A stretch of DNA of 64,000 nucleotides from Flavobacterium succinicans (GCF_001662485.1 NZ_JMTM01000070.1:62001-126000), one strand, 5' to 3'; shown: positions 55,285-62,587, numbered from the stretch's first letter. The notes: generated by a model from the letters alone, not told the origin. Program-made: numbers and translations.

Positions 55285-55321
55285 AAACACCAAACTATCG
55301 GTTGATAATTTGGTGTTTTTT
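55285..55321 (+). terminator. Terminator of galE
   Basis: AAACACCAAA / TTTGGTGTTT stem of 10 bp with trailing T. The preceding bases 55250-55284 hold AGTATTCAGTCATCAG-like degenerate repeats. Confidence 0.8.
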
Positions 55322-55366
55322 CTTTAAAGAACTATTTGTAAATTCGTTAGGTAAAAATACAAAGGA

Positions 55367-55564
55367 ATGAATGCTAAAAAAACATCCTCAAAATTGCCCA
55401 AAGTGGAAGAACCGGCCGTAGTTTATGAATCTTCACAGGTGAAGCCGAAAGGAATAGATAGGTCAACATTTGATTTCGATACCGAGTTCGCTAATGGATT
55501 GACTCCGGAAGAGTTCAAAGCCGAGATGCACAAAAGAATAAAAGCCTATCCTTGGAAAAAATAA
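55367..55564 (+). CDS. Small antitoxin-like protein
   Basis: 65 aa, acidic-basic mixed, no membrane helix. The C-terminal half (FDFDTEFANGLTPEEFKAEMHKRIKAYPWKK) is predicted helical and resembles the toxin-binding tails of small antitoxins; the N-terminal half is probably disordered and shows no clear DNA-binding motif. It overlaps the next gene by 13 bases. I do not recognise a named family. Confidence 0.6.
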   Translation: MNAKKTSSKLPKVEEPAVVYESSQVKPKGIDRSTFDFDTEFANGLTPEEFKAEMHKRIKAYPWKK

Positions 55565-55869
55565 TTTTTGCAGATAAGGTTTCGAATTATTTAGATCAAT
55601 TAGTATATGTGCTTTTTGAAGAAGAGTATTTTAGCTATAGTGAGAATGCGCAAGTTTATGTAAATAAAATTGTTGACTTTATAGTTTCAGAAATAGCTAG
55701 TTTTCCGCATAAAAAAACACCTTTAGCACTTTCTCATTTAGGCACCTATTATATTTTTTACAAATCGAATAAAAGGACTACTTGGTACATTTTTTTCGAA
55801 AAGAAAGCAACCGCTATTTTGATTACTGGAATTAGCAATAATCATTGTGAAGACGCTACTGAGTTGTAA
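55552..55869 (+). CDS. RelE/ParE-like toxin candidate
   Basis: 105 aa. TTG start at 55552 inside the end of the preceding gene. The C-terminal half, GTYYIFYKSNKRTTWYIFFEKKATAILITGISNNHCEDATEL, has the RelE/ParE-type pattern: a beta hairpin with W-Y-I-F-F followed by a strand ending I-S-N-N-H. If so, it would be an mRNA interferase or gyrase inhibitor neutralised by the upstream protein. Catalytic residues are not clear. A hypothetical protein of another kind is possible. Confidence 0.55.
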   Translation: MEKIIFADKVSNYLDQLVYVLFEEEYFSYSENAQVYVNKIVDFIVSEIASFPHKKTPLALSHLGTYYIFYKSNKRTTWYIFFEKKATAILITGISNNHCEDATEL

Positions 55870-55877
55870 ATAAAAGT

Positions 55878-55909
55878 AAAGCCGAATCCTTCAGGATTCG
55901 GCTTTTTTG
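55878..55909. terminator. Bidirectional terminator after toxin-like gene
   Basis: AAAGCCGAATCC / GGATTCGGCTTT 12-bp stem, TTCA loop, T-run. It sits between two converging genes. Confidence 0.9.
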
Positions 55910-56164
55910 TTACTTTTTAGCAGCTTCTTTCATTTTATCAGCGGCTTTTTCTAGTTTTTCAGTACTTTTTTCTATTGCTTTATCGGTTTTGGCTTTGAGT
56001 GAATCAACCGCTTTTTCAACCTTTACTGTAGCGGTGTCAATTTTCTCTTTTACTTCCAGCGTTACAGCTTCTTTGGCTTCATCCAGTTTTGCTTTGGTTT
56101 CTTCTTTGCAAGAAACAGTTACTACAGCTAAAAATGCCAATCCTAAAATTATTTTTCTCATCAT
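55910..56164 (-). CDS. Small helical Glu/Lys-rich lipoprotein
   Basis: 84 aa. Signal with lipobox (VTVSC, Cys20); the mature part is one long amphipathic helix of Lys, Glu and Ala (EETKAKLDEAKEAVTLEVKEKIDTATVKVEKAVDSLKAKTDKAIEKSTEKLEKAADKMKEAAKK). It may be a Lpp-like spacer or stress lipoprotein. Start at the first ATG of the MM pair (56164) is chosen; longer frames lack a signal. Function unknown. Confidence 0.78.
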   Translation of the reverse strand: MMRKIILGLAFLAVVTVSCKEETKAKLDEAKEAVTLEVKEKIDTATVKVEKAVDSLKAKTDKAIEKSTEKLEKAADKMKEAAKK

Positions 56165-56210
56165 TAATAGGTTATTATGTGTTGCTATTTTTTCGAAATT
56201 AAAGATAAAT

Positions 56211-56244
56211 AAAAAATCCTCACAAACTTTACGTTTATGAGGAT
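56211..56244 (-). terminator. Terminator of fabD (minus strand)
   Basis: ATCCTCACAAA / TTTATGAGGAT stem with one wobble, followed on the minus strand by six T. Confidence 0.7.
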
Positions 56245-56295
56245 GCTGTTGATAAGAATTGCTGTCTAAATGCTGCAATCTGTTATCTTAAATTT

Positions 56296-57168
56296 TTAAG
56301 CATTTGCAGTAGCGGCTTCTTTATTGATTTTTCCAATTAATCCGGTTAATACTTTTCCAGGACCTACTTCGATAAATAATGTTGCTCCGTCTGCAATCAT
56401 TTGTTGCACGGATTGTGTCCATTTTACAGGAGCAGTCAACTGAATGATTAAGTTTTTCTTGATTTCGTTAGGGTCAGAAACCGCGCTTGCCGTTACATTT
56501 TGGTACACAGGGCAAATCGGAGTAGCAAAAGTAGTGGCTTCAATAGCGGCTGCTAATTCTTCTCTAGCTGGCTCCATCATTGGAGAGTGAAAAGCACCAC
56601 CAACTGGTAAAATCAAGGCTCTTTTGGCACCTGCTTCTTTCATTTTTTCGCAAGCCAATTCTACGGCTTTGTATTCCCCAGAAATCACCAATTGACCAGG
56701 ACAGTTATAGTTTGCCGCCACGACAACACCATCAATCGAAGCGCAAATGTCTTCTACTATTTTGTCGTCTAGGTTCAAAACAGCAGCCATCGTCGAAGGG
56801 GTGATTTCGCACGCTTTTTGCATCGCTAATGCTCTTTGAGAAACTAATTTCAACCCGTCTTCAAAAGATAAAGCGCCATTGGCTACTAAGGCAGAGAATT
56901 CACCCAAAGAGTGTCCGGCAACCATTTCTGGTTCGAAATTTTCTAAAGTTTTGGCCAAAATAACCGAGTGCAAAAATACCGCAGGTTGTGTTACTTTGGT
57001 TTCTTTTAGTTGCTCTGCAGTGCCTTCAAACATAATATCGGTAATGCGGAAACCTAAAATTTCGTTGGCTTTTTCGAATAATTCTTTGGCAAGTGGAGAG
57101 TTCTCATATAAGTCTTTGCCCATTCCTGTGAACTGTGCGCCTTGACCTGGAAAAACGTATGCTTTCAT
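56296..57168 (-). CDS. fabD: Malonyl-CoA:ACP transacylase
   Basis: 290 aa, fatty-acid synthesis in the cytoplasm. FPGQGAQFTGMGKDL, active-site Ser87 in AGHSLGEFSAL, and the catalytic His in PVGGAFHSPMM; QLTAPVKWTQSVQQM and EVGPGKVLTGLI at the end. TATTTTTG at the complement of 57224-57231 is a possible -7 element. Single gene here. Confidence 0.96.
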   Translation of the reverse strand: MKAYVFPGQGAQFTGMGKDLYENSPLAKELFEKANEILGFRITDIMFEGTAEQLKETKVTQPAVFLHSVILAKTLENFEPEMVAGHSLGEFSALVANGALSFEDGLKLVSQRALAMQKACEITPSTMAAVLNLDDKIVEDICASIDGVVVAANYNCPGQLVISGEYKAVELACEKMKEAGAKRALILPVGGAFHSPMMEPAREELAAAIEATTFATPICPVYQNVTASAVSDPNEIKKNLIIQLTAPVKWTQSVQQMIADGATLFIEVGPGKVLTGLIGKINKEAATANA

Positions 57169-57310
57169 TTTTTTTAATTTAAATGTTTAAAAAAATTGGT
57201 CGTTTCGTAAACCAATTGGGCAACAAAAATAGTGTTTTTTGGCAAAATGCTCTTTTGAAGTTGAATTTCTTTACTGAAGCTTTAGTGAGTTGATGGATTG
57301 TGTATCTTTA

Positions 57311-57452
57311 CGAGGACGTTTTTTTGCGTGAGCGATGGCAGTGGAGCTCTTTTTCTTCTTACTCTAGCCTGCCAATAAAAGGCAGGCGAGAGTAAGAAGA
57401 AAAAAGCGGGAACGTACAGCGCGACCCGAAGTTTTTACGTAGGGGCACGCCC
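57311..57452. repeat. Structured repeat-like element with 25-bp hairpin
   Basis: Core stem of about 25 bp (57349-57373 with 57381-57406, core GCCTGCC / GGCAGGC), flanked by GCGTGAGCGATGGCAGTGGA on the left and GCGGGAACGTACAGCGCGAC and GGGGCACGCCC on the right; GCGTG and CACGC at the two ends can pair. It lies in the gap 57169-57490 between fabD and a diverging acetyltransferase gene. The flanks resemble a repeat type I associate with flavobacterial genomes; this is the only copy here. Confidence 0.65.
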
Positions 57453-57490
57453 AAATCATTTTAATTTCAAAATTCAATAATTTCAAAAGT

Positions 57491-58042
57491 ATGCCTTCTG
57501 AAAAAGAAAAAATGCTCGCAGGCGAATCCTATCTCAGCAACGACAAACAGTTGGTGCAAGAGCGATTGTGGGCCAAGAAAATGCTGCAACAAATCAATGC
57601 CGAGTATATCGTAAACGGCAAAACACGCGGGCTTTTCAAGCAATTGTTGCCCAATGCGCACAAGCGTTTGTACATAGAACCGCCCTTTCATTGCGACTAT
57701 GGGTACAACATTCACACGGGCGAAAATGTGTATTTCAACCTCAATTGTGTGGTGCTCGATACGATGAAAATCACCATTGGCAACAACGTGTTTTTTGGCC
57801 CAGGCGTACATATTTACACCGCCTCGCATCCCTTAAATATTGTGGAGCGACGCACTTTCGAGGTATCTAAACCTGTCACGATTGGCGATGATTGCTGGAT
57901 TGGCGGCAATACCGTGATTTGCCCCGGAGTGACCATTGGCGACGGTTGTACGATTGGCGCAGGCTCGGTGGTGACCAAAACGATTCCTCCGCATTCGCTA
58001 GCGGTAGGCAATCCCGCTCGTGTCATTCGAAAATTACAGTAA
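57491..58042 (+). CDS. Maltose/galactoside O-acetyltransferase-like protein
   Basis: 183 aa. N-terminal KEKMLAGESYLSNDKQLVQERLWAKKMLQQIN matches the Maa/LacA leader domain; hexapeptide repeats follow, with the His of YTASHPLNIVER and the loop IGDDCWIGGNTVICPGVTIGDGCTIGAGSVVTKTIPPHSLAVGNPARVIRKL. It acetylates sugars from acetyl-CoA. G+C is about half in the lines I counted, clearly higher than in neighbours, and two repeat elements flank it: probable horizontal origin. Confidence 0.92.
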   Translation: MPSEKEKMLAGESYLSNDKQLVQERLWAKKMLQQINAEYIVNGKTRGLFKQLLPNAHKRLYIEPPFHCDYGYNIHTGENVYFNLNCVVLDTMKITIGNNVFFGPGVHIYTASHPLNIVERRTFEVSKPVTIGDDCWIGGNTVICPGVTIGDGCTIGAGSVVTKTIPPHSLAVGNPARVIRKLQ

Positions 58043-58051
58043 TCCTTTTTA

Positions 58052-58152
58052 GGAGCAGAAAGAAGCGGCTTTTTTATAAGCAAAGTCCCGTCATCCGCTG
58101 TATCTTTGCTGCCGAACCCCGGCAACAAAGGATGCCGCTCCTACCGGGGCTA
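58052..58152 (+). repeat. Structured intergenic repeat, copy D
   Basis: Very close to copy A at GGAGCAG, GTCCCGTCATCCGCT.TATC, GGATGCCGCTCCTACC and CGGGGCTA. Inner hairpin TTTGCTGCCG (58105-58114) with CGGCAACAAA (58120-58129), one mismatch. It starts 9 bases after the acetyltransferase stop and, unlike the other copies, the next gene is in the same direction. Confidence 0.85.
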
Positions 58153-58204
58153 GAAGGCAAGAAGGTGCTTTATCAGCCAACATCCTGAAAATAAAATATA
58201 AAAA

Positions 58205-58762
58205 ATGAAAGTTATCCTACTCACCCCAATGGAAATCGAAGCCGAGAAAGTGCAAAATGCCTTGCAACGCTTTCCGTCTTTACAAAATGACTACCAAATC
58301 GTTATCTCTGGAGTGGGAAGAGAAACCACAGCCAAAGCAATGATGCATTTGCCTCCTCACGATTTGTGTGTGTTAATCGGCTTTGCTGCCATCGTAGGAA
58401 AACCTGAAAATCTTCCATCCGAATTGCAATTAGGAATGCCGATAGAAATTACCAATGCTTCTCTTTATGGTTACGAAGGACAATTGTTCGAAAACGGCAA
58501 ACCTATATTGACAGAACCCAAAACCAACTTGCTTTGTTTGTCTTCATTAACATCGGATAAATTTGTGAAAACCACTAATTTGGCCGAACGCACCGTGGTG
58601 AATATGGAAGATTATACCTTTATGTATCTCAAGCAACCACAGGATTTTATCGTGCGTATTATTTCAGATTTCTTGCCACACACCCACGAAATCAACTTTT
58701 TTGAAGAAGTAAAACCTATTGATTTTTACAAAGCCATCGAAGCGATAGAGAGGTTTTTTTGA
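58205..58762 (+). CDS. Nucleoside-phosphorylase-like protein
   Basis: 185 aa. MKVILLTPMEIEAEKVQNALQ, VISGVGRETTAKAMMHL and NMEDYTFMYL fit the PNP/MTAN/futalosine hydrolase fold; the NMED segment corresponds to the nucleoside-binding EMEG/EMED motif. It is shorter than typical MTAN (about 230 aa) and some substrate-binding residues may be missing. It could be a futalosine hydrolase or a 5'-methylthioadenosine nucleosidase relative; I cannot decide. Confidence 0.7.
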   Translation: MKVILLTPMEIEAEKVQNALQRFPSLQNDYQIVISGVGRETTAKAMMHLPPHDLCVLIGFAAIVGKPENLPSELQLGMPIEITNASLYGYEGQLFENGKPILTEPKTNLLCLSSLTSDKFVKTTNLAERTVVNMEDYTFMYLKQPQDFIVRIISDFLPHTHEINFFEEVKPIDFYKAIEAIERFF

Positions 58763-58765
58763 GTT

Positions 58766-58845
58766 GTCAGTTATCGGTTGACAGTTATCGGTTTTCAGTT
58801 ATGAATTATGAGTTATCAGTTATCGGTTATTAGCTGTGCATTTGT
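58766..58845 (+). repeat. Degenerate CAGTTATCGGTT repeats
   Basis: Several imperfect copies of CAGTTATCGGTT and GAGTTATCAGTT in tandem. Similar AGTATTCAGT/CAGTCATCAG strings occur at 31475-31580 and 55250-55284. The surrounding gap 58763-59221 also holds the 59034-59166 element and no gene that I can support. Confidence 0.6.
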
Positions 58846-59033
58846 GATTTTAACTCATAATCTTCTATATAAAAAGAGTGATTACGAAATGAAATTACTA
58901 ATCACTCTTTACATTATGTGATTACTTCTTTGTCGGAATGACAAAATCGAGTTCCTTTTTTCTCTAAGTCTCAATAACATTGCTCTCGAAGGAACAAATA
59001 TACTTTGTAACTATTCCGTTTTTTTTTAGACAT

Positions 59034-59166
59034 TAATTGTCTCCATCTTTAGTTGGAGGGGTGAATTTTTAAATTTTTAAAGGCTTTAGCCGAAATCTGC
59101 TGCTTTTATTTGGCTAAAGCCAAAACAATTCATCTTCATAACTCCAGCTAAAGCTGGAGCCAATTG
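59034..59166. repeat. MITE-like element with imperfect terminal inverted repeats
   Basis: 133 bases bounded by 25-base arms (59034-59058 and 59142-59166) that match in inverse with about four mismatches: AATTG.CTCCA.CTTTAG.TGGAG. Each arm is itself a palindrome, CTCCAGCTAAAGCTGGAG on the right. The inside has a second pair, GGCTTTAGCC and GGCTAAAGCC. No open reading frame. I see no clear target-site duplication. Confidence 0.65.
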
Positions 59167-59221
59167 AAAGCACGACAACCTGAATAGTTACTTGACTTTT
59201 TACTAATTACTTCTCACTTTC

Positions 59222-59746
59222 TCAATCTATTGAAGCAATAATTTCTAGCAATTGTGTTTTCCGCTCTTCGTTGGTGATTCCTTTTTCTGCATCAAAATTG
59301 GTTGCAAAACTCGGTAATGAAAAAGCACCTTTGACATCGGCTCCTTGGAAAGGGAATCTGTTTTTGGCCATTTCCAAAACCGAAGCACCTCCTCGTGGTC
59401 CGGGTGAAGTAGCGAGCAAAAGCGTGGGTTTTTCCTGAAAAGTTTTACCGTTGATGCGGGAAGCCCAATCCAAAATATTTTTGAAAGCAGTGGAATAGGC
59501 GCCATTGTGTTCTGCAAATGAAATGACAATAAGATCTGCGTTGCCCAGTTTAGCTAAGAAGTTGTGTGCCAATTGCGGAATGCCGGTTTTGGCTTCTTTG
59601 TCTTCTGAAAAGATGGGCATTTCGTAGTCATTCAAATCCAAAACTTCAACTGTTGCGTTGGCGAATTGATGTGCGGCATAGGTTGCCAATTGTTTGTTGA
59701 TAGAGTTCGCGCTGGAAGATGCGCCAAAGGCTAGTATTTTTTTCAT
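59222..59746 (-). CDS. NADPH-dependent FMN reductase family protein
   Basis: 174 aa flavodoxin-like oxidoreductase. FGASSSANSINKQLATY is the FMN phosphate-binding loop, FAEHNGAYSTAFKNILDWASR is the flavin-ring segment typical of chromate/azo-reductase-type proteins, and LLLATSPGPRGGASVLE follows. Substrate unknown. It leads a minus-strand cluster of redox and stress genes but is separated by 240 bases from yjdI. Confidence 0.92.
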   Translation of the reverse strand: MKKILAFGASSSANSINKQLATYAAHQFANATVEVLDLNDYEMPIFSEDKEAKTGIPQLAHNFLAKLGNADLIVISFAEHNGAYSTAFKNILDWASRINGKTFQEKPTLLLATSPGPRGGASVLEMAKNRFPFQGADVKGAFSLPSFATNFDAEKGITNEERKTQLLEIIASID

Positions 59747-59986
59747 TATTAGTTTTTTTTAACGCTTTATGTTATTATTTTACCACAAAAAATCATCGAA
59801 TTTATGTTGTTTAAAAAGAATTTAATAGATGTTTCACTTTTCACAGAGTCAATCTATGTGAAGAATAGGATTATTTTCTATTCATTCTTTAATCATTAGT
59901 AATAAATCTATGTTTGTAGTCTGCACTGAGGTATCGAAGTGTGGTTTGTTTTTTAATTAAACTGAACTACACTCAACGATTTGTTT

Positions 59987-60211
59987 TTATTCATTAATAT
60001 AGTACGTCAATGCTCCCGAAGGACATTTTTTTACTGTACTGATAATGGCTTCAGTAGTTGAATTTTCGGGAACTATCCACGGTTTTTCTTTGGGTTTAAA
60101 TACATTAGAATTGTTTTTTACACATTCGGCAGCGTGTTTGCATAAGCTGTTTTTCCAAACAATGGTTACTTCTCCATTGCTGTATTCTTTGGTTAAATCA
60201 TTAGCTTCCAT
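59987..60211 (-). CDS. YjdI-type (4Fe-4S) mono-cluster protein
   Basis: 74 aa. Cys24, Cys30 and Cys63 in SLCKHAAECV and KKCPSGAL, with His26 as possible fourth ligand, match the Fer4_19/YjdI family. The WKNSLCKHAAECVKN start is diagnostic. It is translated 5 bases after the OsmC gene and belongs with it and the GNAT gene in one transcript. Confidence 0.92.
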   Translation of the reverse strand: MEANDLTKEYSNGEVTIVWKNSLCKHAAECVKNNSNVFKPKEKPWIVPENSTTEAIISTVKKCPSGALTYYINE

Positions 60212-60216
60212 AGCAT

Positions 60217-60624
60217 TTATAATTGGGTGTTAATATTGATTTTGTTTTTTAATAGTTTCGAAACGGGACATTTCTCGGCTATCAAAAGTAAGCGTTCTTT
60301 TTGCGCTTCGGTAATGATTTCAGAAAAAGTGATGGTTCTCGAAATGGTAGTCTCTAATTCGGATTCGTTATTTTGTGATAGATTCAACGCGATCTGAATT
60401 TCGGGAATGTTCCAACCTTTGCGGTCGATGTACATTCGCAAGGTAGAAAGTGTGCAGCCCGCCAGCGAAGCCAATAGAGTAGAGTACGGGTCGGGACCCA
60501 GATCTTGTCCTCCAATATTCTTAGGCTCATCCATTAGTAATTCGCCGTTACGCCAAGAAATGGTGCACAAGTATTTTTGCGCACCAATACTTCCTTGAAC
60601 GTCTTTTTCTAGTAAATTCTCCAT
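60217..60624 (-). CDS. OsmC family peroxide/thiol protein
   Basis: 135 aa. Start at ATG 60624 because the longer frame lies in the preceding gene. Conserved cysteines Cys57 in LASLAGCTLSTLRMY and Cys119 in AEKCPVSKLL are the pair that reduces organic hydroperoxides in OsmC/Ohr proteins; GPDPYSTLLASLAGC is characteristic. It overlaps nothing and lies 1 base from the GNAT gene. Confidence 0.92.
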   Translation of the reverse strand: MENLLEKDVQGSIGAQKYLCTISWRNGELLMDEPKNIGGQDLGPDPYSTLLASLAGCTLSTLRMYIDRKGWNIPEIQIALNLSQNNESELETTISRTITFSEIITEAQKERLLLIAEKCPVSKLLKNKININTQL

Positions 60625-60625
60625 A

Positions 60626-60907
60626 TTAAAGTACGTCTCTAAATTCTGGAGTTTTGTCGAATACTTTTTTGGCAAACGGACAAAGCGGAATGATTTTTAT
60701 GTTGTTTTCTCGCGCATAAGTTACCGCTTGAGCGACCATTTGTTTGCCCAAACCTTTTCCTTCATTGCCTGGATTTACGCCCGTGTGGTCAATTATGATT
60801 TTATCTTCCCCAGCAAAAACAAAAGTCATTTCTGCCTCTTGTTTGCCCTCAATTTCAATAAAAAAACTCCCTTTTTTATCGTTCATTTTTACTTGTACTT
60901 CGTTCAT
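60626..60907 (-). CDS. GNAT-like acetyltransferase (YjdJ type)
   Basis: 93 aa small GCN5-related protein: EGKQEAEMTFVFAGEDKIIIDHTGVNPGNEGKGLGKQMVAQAVTYARENNIKIIPLCPFAKKVFDKTPEFRDVL, with the acetyl-CoA loop N-E-G-K-G-L-G and the CPF cysteine. In E. coli the YjdJ/YjdI genes are neighbours, as here. Precedes osmC by 1 base. Confidence 0.92.
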   Translation of the reverse strand: MNEVQVKMNDKKGSFFIEIEGKQEAEMTFVFAGEDKIIIDHTGVNPGNEGKGLGKQMVAQAVTYARENNIKIIPLCPFAKKVFDKTPEFRDVL

Positions 60908-60939
60908 AACTTATTTTTGTACTATTTGTTGTTTATTTT

Positions 60940-61656
60940 TTATTGTTCCATAGGGATTTCCATGAGTAAGAATTTAGCATCGGTTGTGGCTTTAAACTCC
61001 AAAGTTGAAAACTCCCAAACACCAAGTCCATCTCGAGTTTGTAATTCTTGACCATCAACAGTGATTGTTCCAGAGATTACAAAAATATAAACGCCATTGC
61101 CTGCTTTTTTTAGTGCATAGATTTTAGAGAAATCGGTATCAAAATCAGACAAATAAAACCAAGCGTCTTGATGAATCCACACCCCAGCATCGTCAGGATT
61201 TGGCGATAGAATTTGAGCAAAATTGTTTTTTTGCTCGGTAACGTCCAAAGTGATTTGTTGGTAACGAGGTGCTACATTGCGGTATTTTGGGAACAACCAA
61301 ATTTGGAATAACTTGGTTTGTTGGTCCGCATTCGGATTGAATTCACTGTGCTGAATACCCGTTCCTGCACTCATTACTTGTACATCGCCCGTTTTGATTG
61401 TTGCGGCATTGCCCATACTGTCTTTGTGTGCCAAATCGCCTTCTAGCGGAATGGTGATGATTTCCATATTGTCGTGTGGATGCGTACCAAAACCCATTCC
61501 GGCAGCAATGGTATCATCGTTCAAAACGCGAAGCATACCAAACTGTACTCTATCGGGGTTGTACCAACTCGCAAAGCTAAAACTATGATAAGCATTCAAC
61601 CATCCGTGGTTAGCGTGTCCTCTTGAATCTGCGGTATGTAAAACTGATTTTTTCAT
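60940..61656 (-). CDS. Pirin family cupin protein
   Basis: 238 aa bicupin. Metal ligands of the pirin N-terminal cupin are seen: His59 and His61 in THPHDNMEIIT, His103 and Glu105 in GIQHSEFN. The family opening LHTADSRGHANHGWLNAYHSFSFASWYNPDRVQFG is present. E. coli YhhW degrades quercetin; bacterial pirins also act as redox sensors. A TACCTTTG box at the complement of 61687-61694 is a likely -7 element. Confidence 0.95.
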   Translation of the reverse strand: MKKSVLHTADSRGHANHGWLNAYHSFSFASWYNPDRVQFGMLRVLNDDTIAAGMGFGTHPHDNMEIITIPLEGDLAHKDSMGNAATIKTGDVQVMSAGTGIQHSEFNPNADQQTKLFQIWLFPKYRNVAPRYQQITLDVTEQKNNFAQILSPNPDDAGVWIHQDAWFYLSDFDTDFSKIYALKKAGNGVYIFVISGTITVDGQELQTRDGLGVWEFSTLEFKATTDAKFLLMEIPMEQ

Positions 61657-62074
61657 CTTCGTATAAATTTAGTGATTACTAGGATACAAAGGTATGCTCG
61701 TTGTGAGCAAAAGTCACTTAACCTAGATTAAGAAAAAAAATGAGCCCGAAATATCAGTTGTTGTAGCTTTATCAAGGAAGTGCAGCTGTTAATTTTAGAC
61801 TTGTGAAGACTACTAAACTGAAGCTTTTTATTGTGAGGAATACTCCAGAACCCGATTAGTATGAGTTTCTGGGGTGGGGTCGGTAGCCCAAACGACTTAC
61901 TACCCGAAATGACTTCGAAAAGGATGAGGTTTTGAATGATCATCGTTTTTTCGCAGCTGTTATCTTTAAGTAACACAAATGTAAAGTTTTTCTAGTGTCA
62001 GAATATACCTAAAAATTTACGATTTTGTATTTGATTTTTTTACTATATTTAATATTTGAATAGTAATAGTACCA
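61657..62074. other. Intergenic region with a gene-end fragment
   Basis: No supported gene. It holds the probable pirin promoter and, at about 61900-61946, a stretch that resembles 63476-63520; on the minus strand both encode FxVISGSK-like ends of an unknown protein. The rest is AT-rich. Confidence 0.5.
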
Positions 62075-62584
62075 ATGGCAAATTTTAAAAACACCCCCGA
62101 AGTAATTAAAGTACTCCATTTTTTAGATACAATAGGAATAGCCGTGGTTGAAAAAGAATTAGACGATACCACATTTTTACCTGGTTTGGCTTTGGGTGCC
62201 AATTGTGTTCAAATCGATTTTAATAAATTGTTGTATCCCGGCGATATTTTGCACGAAGCAGGTCATCTAGCAGTAACCACCAGTGAAGACCGAAACAATA
62301 TAGGTACTCCCAAAATGGCTAGCAACTGGCCTACTGATGGAGAAGAAATTATTGCTATGTTGTGGTCTTATGCGGCACTTATTCATTTAAATTTACCTGC
62401 AGAATTTGTTTTTCATCCCAACGGTTATAAAAATGAAGCGTCTTGGCTCATTGAAAATTATAGTAATCAAAATTATATTGGATTGCCTCTTCTAGAATGG
62501 ACTGGGCTTTGTTTGACAAAAGAACAAGCGGAGAGAGAAAATAAACAACCATTTCCCACGATGGTAAAATGGTTAAGAGATTAA
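62075..62584 (+). CDS. HEXXH-motif conserved protein
   Basis: 169 aa soluble protein without signal peptide. ILHEAGHLAV (residues 58-67) is an HEXXH zinc-metallopeptidase-like motif (His60, Glu61, His64). The C-terminal half has NWPTDGEEIIAMLWSYAALIHLNLPAEFVFHPNGY, with an E pair that could provide a third ligand. No family recognised. It ends 3 bases before the beta-hydroxylase gene. A protease role is unproven. Confidence 0.65.
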   Translation: MANFKNTPEVIKVLHFLDTIGIAVVEKELDDTTFLPGLALGANCVQIDFNKLLYPGDILHEAGHLAVTTSEDRNNIGTPKMASNWPTDGEEIIAMLWSYAALIHLNLPAEFVFHPNGYKNEASWLIENYSNQNYIGLPLLEWTGLCLTKEQAERENKQPFPTMVKWLRD

Positions 62585-62587
62585 AGT

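Noticed and set aside
28048-58152. Repeats as a CRISPR array
   Set aside because: The copies are about 105 bases, kilobases apart and without regular spacers; no cas genes are present.
58052-58152. Pseudoknot between GGAGC and GCTCC of the repeat family
   Set aside because: Pairing works in copies A and D, but not in B and C (CACTAC replaces GCTCC), so it is not conserved.
57814-58188. Open frames over the acetyltransferase end and repeat copy D
   Set aside because: Shadow frames of a GC-rich gene plus repeat; the plus-frame acetyltransferase explains the DNA.
61728-61976. 82-residue minus-strand open frame
   Set aside because: Contains a VISGSK-like gene-end fragment followed by unlike sequence; no start context and no conserved domain.
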